From Pinguiococcus pyrenoidosus (Eukaryota > Sar > Pinguiophyceae > Pinguiochrysidales > Pinguiochrysidaceae): a DNA stretch of 17,745 nt. Shown here in pieces: positions 10,901 to 17,745 of the stretch (its first letter is position 1; the number at the start of each line of letters is the position of its first letter). The translations under genes and the position numbers were made by a program. The notes below the pieces were generated by a model. That model saw nothing but the letters and a program-made list of their open reading frames with translations, searched no databases and was not told where the DNA came from. The DNA is taken from NCBI GenBank assembly GCA_019677205.1, contig JAAMXY010000030.1, positions 1 through 17,745 of the forward strand, in the 5' to 3' direction.

Positions 10901-13558
10901 CACTAAATCTGATCTCGCTCGGACGAAAGGATAGTGGCAGTGGAGTCGCGCTGTTCAAAAGGCCCGACTTTCCGTCCGCAACAGAGAGAAGAGTGAATTC
11001 TCCGTGGGCAATATCCACGGGGCAGGTGATGGTGCTGCCGCCTGCAGCTCTCACAATTGCTCCATCTTCCCTCGTCTCTTGCACAACTCTGACATCGCCA
11101 TCAATAGAGCAATCGAAACCAGACGGACTCAAGTCGGGCCAAGTATCGCCATGTAGAGGCTCCCCGGGAATCCCGTAGCGTGCCTTCATAAAGAGCGGCG
11201 CATTCCTCAGAAAGATCCACCTCTCAATGTCCTCCTTCTGGACAACACTCAAAGGAGACGCAGTCCGGAGGACGAGAAGCTCGGCAATCTGAAAGTCCGA
11301 TGCGGTCGTTTGGTTCTTGTTGATGTTCAATACCTCCTGTGGTGTTCCAGGAAACGTGGCTGAGAACCTTTCGATGAAGTTGGCACGGCCCCAGTTCACG
11401 CTAGAGGAGCTCAAGATCCACGCGCTGCTGTCGGGAAAGCCGCCACCCATAGGAGCCTTGATAGACGCATTCCGACCGAACACTCCGGCCTCGCCAGCCT
11501 CGAATCCGTCGTACCAGTCGTATCCACTACTCAGAATGCGCTGCTTGTGACTGCCATTTGGATCGTATCGCGCGACGGAGATGACCGTGTGGAATGCGTC
11601 GAGCACCCCAGTATCGAGGGGAAACTCGATCACCGTACCATTGTGTGTGCCCTCCAAGACGCTTATGGATCCTGCTGGGCTGTTGAGAAGAGTCGTGATG
11701 CTCAACGCGTCCGCTCCGGAAACGCTCGCGTGCCGAGCATTTCCAGACACATCTTGCCATGTCATGGAAGCTGCGTCCCAGGAGGCGGTCGTGTAGTGGG
11801 CGAGGATGCTTCCCGCCTGATTCGTCAGCCACGTGGGCAAGTCCTCCGTCCCGAAGCCGGTGGAAGGGGTGACGCGGCGGTATCCAACTTTCGCGGCCAC
11901 CGTAAAGTCTGCCTCCGCGTTGGCAATGATCTCGCCACTGTCCGAAACTTCGAAGAATCGCCGGATGTCCTCCTCTTCCATCCGTATCTGGAAGAGCTGC
12001 TGCGTCATGTTGTCACCATACAAGTCATACTCGTCCACGCTGTTGGCGGCGCAGACGTCCTCGCACGTGAAGGGGTATTGCATATCTGCGTCGCATTCTC
12101 CAGCTTTCATCTTGAAGCCGGAGCCACAGACGCAAACACCAGGGGCAGGGGCCGGAATCATTTCGGTGCACGCCTTCTCGTCGTTCTCTTTGATGAAGTC
12201 GTCGGCAGCTCCCACAGGCTCGATGATGTCGTATCCCACGTCGTCGGTATCACCGCCAGTCAGGCTGAAGGTGCAGTCTTCGGTCGGCAGCCAGCTGTAC
12301 AATTCGTGGGGGGAAATCGTCAGGAGAATTCCAGGAGGAATGGACGCTCCAAGCAGCACCAGATCTGTTGTATTTTACCTGTAGCAGAGATTCTTCGAGA
12401 CGGGGAAACTTGCGGACTCAAAGCCCGATTCAATAGGACATCCAAATACGTCACGAGTCGGGGCGATGTCGTTAGTCCCCGTTGGGTTGCTGTTCCCTGT
12501 CGTATCATCCTCAGCTTCCTCCGCGTCCCAATCAACGTATCCCGTGTCGGCGAGCACTGCGCGGGTTTTCAGAGAGAGAGAGAGAGAGCAAATTGGAAAT
12601 GGTCAGCCCAACGCACATCCGCTGCAGACAGGTCAAGCAATGCGGCAATTTGGCAGAATGACGTACCAGCGTATGGATCCGCTGTGAGGGTCGCAAAGTT
12701 GCCGTCGTCATTCGATTGTTGAAGTCGTCGGGTCGAGGACAGCGCGCCATCGTAGCCGACGTCCAAAAGCTTGACTGTGCGCAGCTCCTCGAGGGAGGTG
12801 TAAAGGCACGGTCCTTGATTCCTGGCGCAGCGCAAATGCAAGCGGTCATCGTTGGCGTGCTCGCGAAGTTTCCGGCGGCGCGTGTGCGCATTCTCAGCGC
12901 CAGAGAGCTCAATGTCCTTCTTTGACTTGCCCATCACGAGTACGGCGTGGTCCCGATGGATCTGGATAGCAGTGCTTGCGGCTGAGGTGAGAATGTCAAG
13001 ACGTGGTCCACCGTGCTTCTCGTGCACTTCAGCAAGGAATCCAACGACAGAGAAGCATTGCTGGTTGCCGTCGGTGGTCTTGACGCAGATATCACCCATC
13101 CTTCGAAGGGCATCAACAGGAAGATCGAGAAGGTCGAGGATGTGGGCGTAGGACACGACCGTGGTGGTTGCGACTGCACTGTCACTTTCAAGCTCACGAA
13201 GCGTGCCTTTGAAATCGTTGACTTGGTTAAGAGAGGAAAACCGCCTTTTCACAGACGCGCTGATCGAATTTGGCAAGAACGCACCGTTTACTGGCCGCAT
13301 CTCAGCGCTCGCGACTTCCACCGTGGAGTCGGTACCCGACACGACGAGCCTCGAGTGGGTGCCGCTCTGCACAGTCACCACATCTTCCAGATAGGGAGGA
13401 GACTGTAGAACCAGCAGCGCTGTCGTCATGGCTATCGCAACCAACGCGAGCAGAATCGAAACAACCGACAGGTGTAGCACTTTCCGCACTTCCCCCGTCA
13501 GCAGGAGAATCTGTGGCGAATCCGCATTTCCGGGGAGCTCTGCGGCCGGGCTGCTCAA
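1944..13558 (-). CDS. Giant membrane-anchored surface protein (LamG-like, lectin-like, FG-GAP propeller), three exons
   Basis: Exons join(13558..12667, 12556..12379, 12294..1944) keep one frame and give at least 3,806 residues; the stop is TGA at 1944-1946. The 5' end is unresolved: the frame is open up to 13609 without an ATG (13558 is TTG), so a further upstream exon is likely. Domains by residue of this model: uncleaved signal anchor or membrane segment about 28-51; Cys-rich CVCGSGF stretch about 411-440; LamG/jelly-roll fold about 513-723, ending in the typical IAELLVL...EDIERWIFLR helix; two C-type-lectin-like segments about 840-963 (YSNWGPSEP, DGTWDE) and 1002-1130; a carboxypeptidase-regulatory-like turn near 1450; an acidic run near 1990; a DPVYGTPVF...CPHEPGT module near 3085; a Thr/Ser/Pro tandem linker 3355-3428; a seven-bladed FG-GAP propeller 3428-3806. 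It probably sits on the cell surface and binds carbohydrate or protein ligands. No frameshift is seen over more than 10 kb, so it is under coding constraint. The exact function is unknown. Confidence 0.85.
3095..3267. repeat. 90-base tandem duplication in the giant gene linker
   Basis: The segment 3095-3177 recurs at 3185-3267 with only about two or three base differences (for example GGGGCGGC against GGGGGGGC and GCAAAG against GCGAAG). It encodes two copies of a 30-residue unit beginning APTSAPSTAAS and ending PPTEAVFG or APTEAAFS. The PTSAPS composition suggests a flexible, possibly O-glycosylated spacer between the body of the protein and the propeller. Confidence 0.9.
12295..12378 (-). 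other. Intron 2 of the giant gene (84 bp)
   Basis: On the minus strand the donor is CAG|GTAAAA and the acceptor GTACAG|CTGG. A CTGAC branch-like motif followed by a C/T-rich run lies just upstream of the acceptor. Splicing joins TAC AG + C TGG, restoring the frame as NLCY-S-WLPTEDC; unspliced, the upstream frame meets TAA at once. This supports the junction directly. Confidence 0.8.
12557..12666 (-). other. Intron 1 of the giant gene (110 bp)
   Basis: Donor G|GTACGT and acceptor CGCGCAG|TGCTC give a phase-1 junction (YA-V-LADTGYVDW) that links the anchor exon to the next frame. A CTGAC motif and a long CT run precede the acceptor. The acceptor is firm; the donor is less so, since a GTTGGG 25-30 bases further downstream in the transcript also fits the phase. 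Confidence 0.65.
12571..12588. repeat. (AG)9 microsatellite inside intron 1
   Basis: Nine AG dinucleotides on the plus strand read as (CT)9 in the transcript, where they form the polypyrimidine tract of intron 1, roughly 15 bases upstream of the CGCGCAG acceptor. Length changes here would not alter the protein. Confidence 0.9.
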
Positions 13559-13609
13559 GAAATGTGCACGAAAGCGATCCAGGAAGCGTTTTAGAAGGCT
13601 TGCGCAACT

Positions 13610-14691
13610 TCATCCCCGTCAATCGCTGGAGAAAATAGGTACCTGGAACGTCCTTTCGAGCGCTTGTCTTGCTGACCGGTGAGCTCAATCGCACTTGCCA
13701 CGTCGTGAAGACCGTCCGAGGAGGTGGCGTGCTGCTCGTGCTCGTCACTGGCGGGCCTCCTGACGAAACCTGAGAAAGACCGTCCCCATCAGAGAGCCGT
13801 GAGACGTACAGCCCATCTCAGTGTGCTCGCAACTTTAACTTCATGAGCGCCCGCCCCATCCCGTTTCTCCCCCCTCAAAGGCCTGAGAAGCCGTCTCCGT
13901 ATCGTCTTACCCCTCGACTCTCTTACTACTTCGCCGAACCTTGCTGCACCCATCAAACGCTACCAAGCAGTCCTTCGGGCTACTTCACTCCACAGCAAGC
14001 GGGTCTCTCCCTGCTTGGTCTGTGAAAAACGCCTCTCTCCCTCACGCAAGCCTCTCTTCGTCATTTCCCCTTCTGATGCTCTGCGACTTCTTCCCACCAA
14101 GGGCAGGATCCCAACTTTTTTCTGCAACGTTGACCCTCCCGCCCACGTTATTTCCGTCTCTTCTTTCAATCTTTTCTCACTCTCGTGACGAACCTCCATA
14201 GCGCGGCGCTTCCGGATCTGCGTCCCCCGCACCACGCCAGAGGGCAGGGATCGACATGGGTGATGGTCTCCCGCCCACGAGTCGGAGGAGAGGACGCCGC
14301 CGAACCCAAGTCGGCACACTTCGTCGGAGGGGAAGCTTGACCCTTTTCCGATTTGTTGAGAGCAAACGTCAGCACTTGGCATCTTCAAATCTCCATTGTA
14401 AGCATCTGCTATATGGATGTCCTCCGCAACTCCTCCATTCCAGAAAAGGAATTCTATGTGAGCCAATCAGGGCTTGTATCTGCTCCGAGATTCTTGGAAG
14501 ATGCGCCTAATCGAACCAATCCCGGCAGCTCTAGTGATATCTTTTTCTTCAAGGCTTGACCAGGTGGGCCCGCTGGTATTGTCTTATCACCATAGCGCCT
14601 TGCAGCAGCAAGGAGTACGAGAAGAGGGTTGCTCCCACGCACGCGCTGCTCTTCTTCCTCAACTGTCGCAGACTCTCCCCTCTCACACACC
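13610..14691. other. Divergent intergenic region between the giant gene and the J-domain/dynamin gene
   Basis: About 1.1 kb lies between two divergent genes and should hold the promoters of both, plus any missing first exon of the giant gene (13613-13850 on the minus strand contains ATGs at about 13818 and 13790 and several GT/AG pairs, none decisive). Long pyrimidine-rich runs occur at 13860-14180 and again just before the ATG at 14692. I see no TATA-like box I would trust. A 168-codon minus-strand frame at 13960-14466 begins with TTG, has no recognisable motif and is not called as a gene. Confidence 0.5.
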
Positions 14692-16073
14692 ATGGCATTT
14701 CGCGTCAGGAACTCCGCAACCACTGACGGACAATCCGCGTATGAGATCCTCGGGGTCCACGAGGGGGCGACCGACGAGAGTATCCGCACGGCGTACCACT
14801 CGCTCCTTCGGAAGTGGCATCCGGACCGCCGTAAGGATGCACCCGAAGCGGCCAACGACATGGCGAAGCTTCTTGCGTCAACGAGGCCTATGCATCGATC
14901 CGCACCGCCGAGCACCGAACCGCGTACGACCAGGCGAGCCGGCGTTCTGGCGCTGGCAGCACTGGCATCTCTGGCATGCTCCACGACCAGCGAAGCACCT
15001 ATCGGCGGATTCTGGACGTCATGCTGAAGCTGGGGGGCGCCGTGGATCTGGCGTTGCCGCAGATTGTCGTGGTCGGGATGGAGTCGGAGGGCAAATCGTC
15101 GCTGCTCGAGCGGATCGCGTCGCGGGAGATCTTTCCGCGATCTCGCAGCTTCTGCACGCGCATGGCGGTCAAGCTGATAATGCGCTTCAGTCGGCGCGAA
15201 AATGTCATCGAACTCCGCTGCGTGGACCGGAAGACGCGGGCGGTACTCCTGAATGACGACGGCCAGCCGCTCGAGCGGCGCATCGAGAGCACCCGGGTCC
15301 ACCAGGACGACGAGGACATCGCCAGTCGCATCCAGACAGTCATCCAAGGCTTCATCATGCACAAGCATCCGGAAGACAACGGCCGGACGGTGCTGCCGGA
15401 CGAGGAGATCGAGATCGAGCTGCGCGCTCCAAACGTACCAACCATTGACCTCGTGGATATTCCCGGCATCGTGCAGTACCCACCCGCGGCGGCGAAGGCG
15501 ACGCGGGAGATTGCCACGAGATACCTGCGGATGGAGCACACCCTCGTGCTCTGCGTCTTGTCCGCGCGGACCCAGAGCTTGCGCAACAATGCCGTTTGGC
15601 CGCTGCTGCGGGAGACGCTGGAGGGCGATCGCGTGAGCCGGGTCATCGCGGTCCTCACGATGGTGGATCTGCCTGGCGGTGACGACATGCTAGCGGAGCG
15701 CATGAGCCTGCGTGGCGACGTGCCCGATGACGTGGGCATCGAAAGATTGGTTCCGGTGGTGAATCGCGACACCAACACCTCGGTCGGGATGGGCGAGGCT
15801 ACGGAGATCGAGCGCAGGTGGCTGCAGGGCTGGTGCGAAAGGCGAGGGGCGGGGGAACCCGAACTCGAGTATGATCCGTCCAAGCTCGGAATCCACGCCG
15901 TGCTGCAGCAGATCACGAACCTTTTTGTCAAATCGAACCACATTCGGACCCAGTAGCTCCCAGCACAGCGTGTAAAGCTGAAAGGAGAGTTGAGCGCAAG
16001 GCTGGCGGAGGTGGAGGCGCTCGGGAAGGATCCGAGCGAGATTGGATTCGACGAAGTGTTTATGCAAGTCCTG
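14692..16073 (+). pseudogene. J-domain fused to dynamin-family GTPase, frameshifted and interrupted by TAG
   Basis: The start is the ATG at 14692 in a strong context (CACCATGG). Residues 16-62 are a J-domain: AYEILGV, then KWHPD with the HPD triad at 43-45, which stimulates Hsp70 ATPase. Helix IV (VNEAYASIRTAEHRTAYD) continues only in another frame from 14877, so one base seems lost at 14875-14877. Then comes a dynamin-type GTPase: P-loop GMESEGKSS (15075-15101), switch-I CTR motif, DIPG (15456-15467) and TMVD (15657-15668), where the usual G4 lysine is Met. An in-frame TAG at 15954-15956 follows FVKSNHIRTQ, but the frame resumes with stalk-like sequence LPAQRVKLKGELSARLAEVE to about 16073, where CTGC|GTGAGT looks like a donor. 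No later exon is visible; the opposite-strand DUF4116 gene lies there. With one base restored the head would be 421 residues to the TAG. Two lesions and a missing stalk favour a pseudogene; sequencing error is the alternative for the frameshift. Confidence 0.8.
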
Positions 16074-17649
16074 CGTGAGTTATCAAGATCTCCATCATTA
16101 CTAGGACGAAAGGGACGCCGCCCATCCCCTCCCGGTCTTTCCCATCCCTATCCCCAGGAGCCGGGAGCCCAGGCCAAAACGGCCGCCCCTGCACCACGCC
16201 ATCGTCGGTAATAAATATTCTAGCACCACTCACTCCATTGCTGAAACAGATCGAACCAGGCGATCTTTCGCATGTCATGTGAGGCTGCCGCTGCCTCCCC
16301 GAGATCATGGCCAAGATTGTATCCTGATACCAGATGTGGGCACCCGCTCTTTCGATGTAGCCTTGCACCTGGCCTTCCACCAAAAGGCACATGGGATTCC
16401 AAACCTGTCTCTCCGGGTTGCCGAATGCGCGAAAAAAGGACGAGATCACGAGGGCGCTTTCCTCCTGAACGACGCTCCGAACAAGATCACAGCCACTTAA
16501 TGTGGATCCATGCACACTATCCAAGAAACGGGCGCGAAGCTCTTCCACAGCCTCCCGAGCTTGGCTTTCGATGACAAGTTCTGCAAACACTGCACGGTCT
16601 GAGCCGTCTTCACAGATGCGCCTCAACTCCAGATCCAGATTCTGAGCTACCAGAGCCATTTTCTCACAATCGAACTCTCTTTGAAGCACGGAACACTGGT
16701 CATAGGAAGCTGTGGTGCCAGCCATTCCAGGCACTGTGCTGCCTAGTCGGGGAAAGTAATCTTCTCCTGGCCGCCACTTTCCTTTTACAGGGACTGCCCC
16801 AATAAGCGTGTAGAAGCCGCCGTATTCGGTACGGATCGCATCATCCTCCAACCAGACGATCTTGGAAGCGCATGGTTCAGAGCGCCTCTCGCGCAGGAGG
16901 ATGTGAATGGTTCCGTACGAGCAGCATACACAACCCTCCCCTAAACACCGGTCATCAGAGTTCGCCACTATGGTCGCGAGGGGACTGAGACTGCGTTCGT
17001 CGTCGTGGGCAGTTTCCATCCACGGATTTTCTTCGACCGCTGCGAGGGCGACCTCACGACCTCCTTTCAGCTCCTCCGATGCGTACTCAAGTGTTCTTGC
17101 ATCTTGTGCCACCGCTGCGAGGGCGACCTCACGATCTCCTTTCAGCTCCTCCGATGCGTACTCAAGTGCTCTTGTATCTTGTGCCACCGCTGCGAGGACG
17201 ACCTCATGGTCTGCTTGCAGCTCCTCCGATGCCACCTGAAGCGCCAACCCACTCTGTGCCACCGCTGCGAGGACGACCTCACGATCTCCTTTCAGCTCCT
17301 CCGATGCGTACTCAAGCGCCTCTCCATTCTGTGCCACCGCTGCGAGGACGACCTCACGATCTCCTTTCAGCTCCTTCGATGCGTACTCAAGTGCTCTTGC
17401 ATCCTGTGCCACCGCTGCGAGGACGGCCTCACGATCTCCTTTCAGCTGCTTCGATGCGTACTCAAGCGCCTCTACATTCTGTGCCACTGCTGATAGCATC
17501 GTCTCGGAATATCCTTCTACCTCCTTCGGTGCATACTGAAGTGCATCACGGTTTTGGACAACAGCGGCGAGAACAATTTCAGGGTCTTTCTTCAGGGCCT
17601 CAGGTGCGTATTGCAAGGCTAAGCCGTTCTGTGTGACTGCTGCAAGAAC
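16060..17649 (-). CDS. DUF4116 repeat protein, 5' end cut by the telomere
   Basis: The minus-strand frame is open from the telomere junction at 17649 to a TAA at 16060-16062; no in-frame ATG opens it (17616 is TTG). It begins in the middle of a 25-residue repeat (VLAAVTQNGL) and carries eight more units of the form ALEYASEELKGDREVVLAAVAQ, matching DUF4116, a domain of unknown function expanded in many protists and probably helical. After residue ENPWMET (about 17022) come some 315 residues I do not recognise, with no membrane segment and a Cys cluster GEGCVCCS. The last 20 or so codons lie antisense to the dynamin stalk remnant, so the real C-terminus may end earlier, perhaps through splicing (a GTGAGT lies near 16237). 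Since the promoter and first exons are gone, the gene is probably not expressed normally. Confidence 0.75.
   Translation of the reverse strand, partial: VLAAVTQNGLALQYAPEALKKDPEIVLAAVVQNRDALQYAPKEVEGYSETMLSAVAQNVEALEYASKQLKGDREAVLAAVAQDARALEYASKELKGDREVVLAAVAQNGEALEYASEELKGDREVVLAAVAQSGLALQVASEELQADHEVVLAAVAQDTRALEYASEELKGDREVALAAVAQDARTLEYASEELKGGREVALAAVEENPWMETAHDDERSLSPLATIVANSDDRCLGEGCVCCSYGTIHILLRERRSEPCASKIVWLEDDAIRTEYGGFYTLIGAVPVKGKWRPGEDYFPRLGSTVPGMAGTTASYDQCSVLQREFDCEKMALVAQNLDLELRRICEDGSDRAVFAELVIESQAREAVEELRARFLDSVHGSTLSGCDLVRSVVQEESALVISSFFRAFGNPERQVWNPMCLLVEGQVQGYIERAGAHIWYQDTILAMISGRQRQPHMTCERSPGSICFSNGVSGARIFITDDGVVQGRPFWPGLPAPGDRDGKDREGMGGVPFVLVMMEILITHAGLA
17023..17649 (-). 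repeat. 75-base coding tandem repeat array (DUF4116 units)
   Basis: Eight full and one partial copies of a 75-base unit run from 17649 to 17023. Central units (17094-17541) are most alike at DNA level, for example the motif CTCCTTTCAGCTCCT and CACCGCTGCGAGG recur every 75 bases, while the telomere-side units are more diverged. This suggests recent unit duplication or gene conversion in the middle of the array. Plus-strand open frames across it are shadows of the repeat. Confidence 0.9.
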
Positions 17650-17745
17650 GGTTAGGGTTAGGGTTAGGGTTAGGGTTAGGGTTAGGGTTAGGGTTAGGGT
17701 TAGGGTTAGGGTTAGAGTTAGGGTTAGGGTTAGGGTTAGGGTTAG
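17650..17745 (+). repeat. Telomere, (TTAGGG)n, right chromosome end
   Basis: Exactly 96 bases form sixteen GGTTAG units with the G-rich strand 5' to 3' toward the end of the window, the orientation of a right-hand chromosome end. One unit is altered by a single G-to-A at 17716, giving TTAGAG. There is no subtelomeric satellite between the array and the DUF4116 coding sequence. Confidence 0.97.

Noticed and set aside
11547-12722. 391-codon plus-strand open frame
   Set aside because: Antisense to exons and introns of the giant gene; no recognisable motif, and the minus strand explains the region.
13960-14466. 168-codon minus-strand open frame in the intergenic region
   Set aside because: Opens with TTG, low-complexity charged composition, no motif; could be chance in GC-rich DNA.
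14454-15539. 361-codon minus-strand open frame
   Set aside because: Antisense to the J-domain/dynamin gene, whose HPD, P-loop and DIPG motifs fix the coding strand.
15940-15960. A short intron removing the TAG at 15954
   Set aside because: The only nearby GT..AG pair gives about 29 bases, much shorter than the other introns here.
17005-17636. Plus-strand Cys-rich repeat frames (RCEGDLTISFQLLRC units)
   Set aside because: They look like zinc-finger repeats but are the antisense of the DUF4116 array; the minus strand has the known family.
17023-17649. CRISPR-like array
   Set aside because: The 75-base periodicity is in-frame protein repeats with no unique spacers.

Overview
The window is the right-hand end of a eukaryotic chromosome. 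The last 96 bases (17650-17745) are sixteen copies of GGTTAG with the G-rich strand running outward, so the telomere repeat is TTAGGG. Spliceosomal introns with GT..AG borders, a giant multidomain extracellular protein with PTSAPS-type linkers and FG-GAP blades, DUF4116 repeats and a Fanzor-type nuclease fragment all point to a protist. A microalga or other stramenopile or haptophyte is my best guess. That placement is inference. The TTAGGG repeat argues against plants and green algae, which mostly use TTTAGGG.

Layout from left to right. (1) 3-746, plus strand: 3' end of an unrecognised, charged, helical protein that enters from outside the window. (2) 943-1485, minus strand: C-terminal third of a Fanzor/TnpB-like RNA-guided nuclease (RuvC-II/III region plus zinc ribbon) with no N-terminal half in the window. 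(3) 1944-13558, minus strand: one enormous gene, three recognisable exons and two short introns. It encodes at least 3,806 residues: a membrane anchor, a LamG-like domain, two C-type-lectin-like segments, a long middle region, a short Thr/Ser/Pro tandem linker and a C-terminal seven-bladed FG-GAP propeller. It looks like a cell-surface adhesin or receptor. (4) 13610-14691: divergent intergenic region. (5) 14692-16073, plus strand: a J-domain fused to a dynamin-family GTPase, broken by a one-base frameshift inside the J-domain and an in-frame TAG after the GTPase domain. (6) 16060-17649, minus strand: a DUF4116 repeat gene whose 5' end is cut off by the telomere, which joins it in the middle of a repeat unit.

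The genes do not form one pathway. The theme is chromosome-end decay and rearrangement: a nuclease remnant, a damaged fusion gene and a gene truncated by telomere addition sit around one very large and apparently intact surface-protein gene. The Fanzor remnant, the J-domain/dynamin fusion and the telomere-capped DUF4116 gene are the items most worth a second look.
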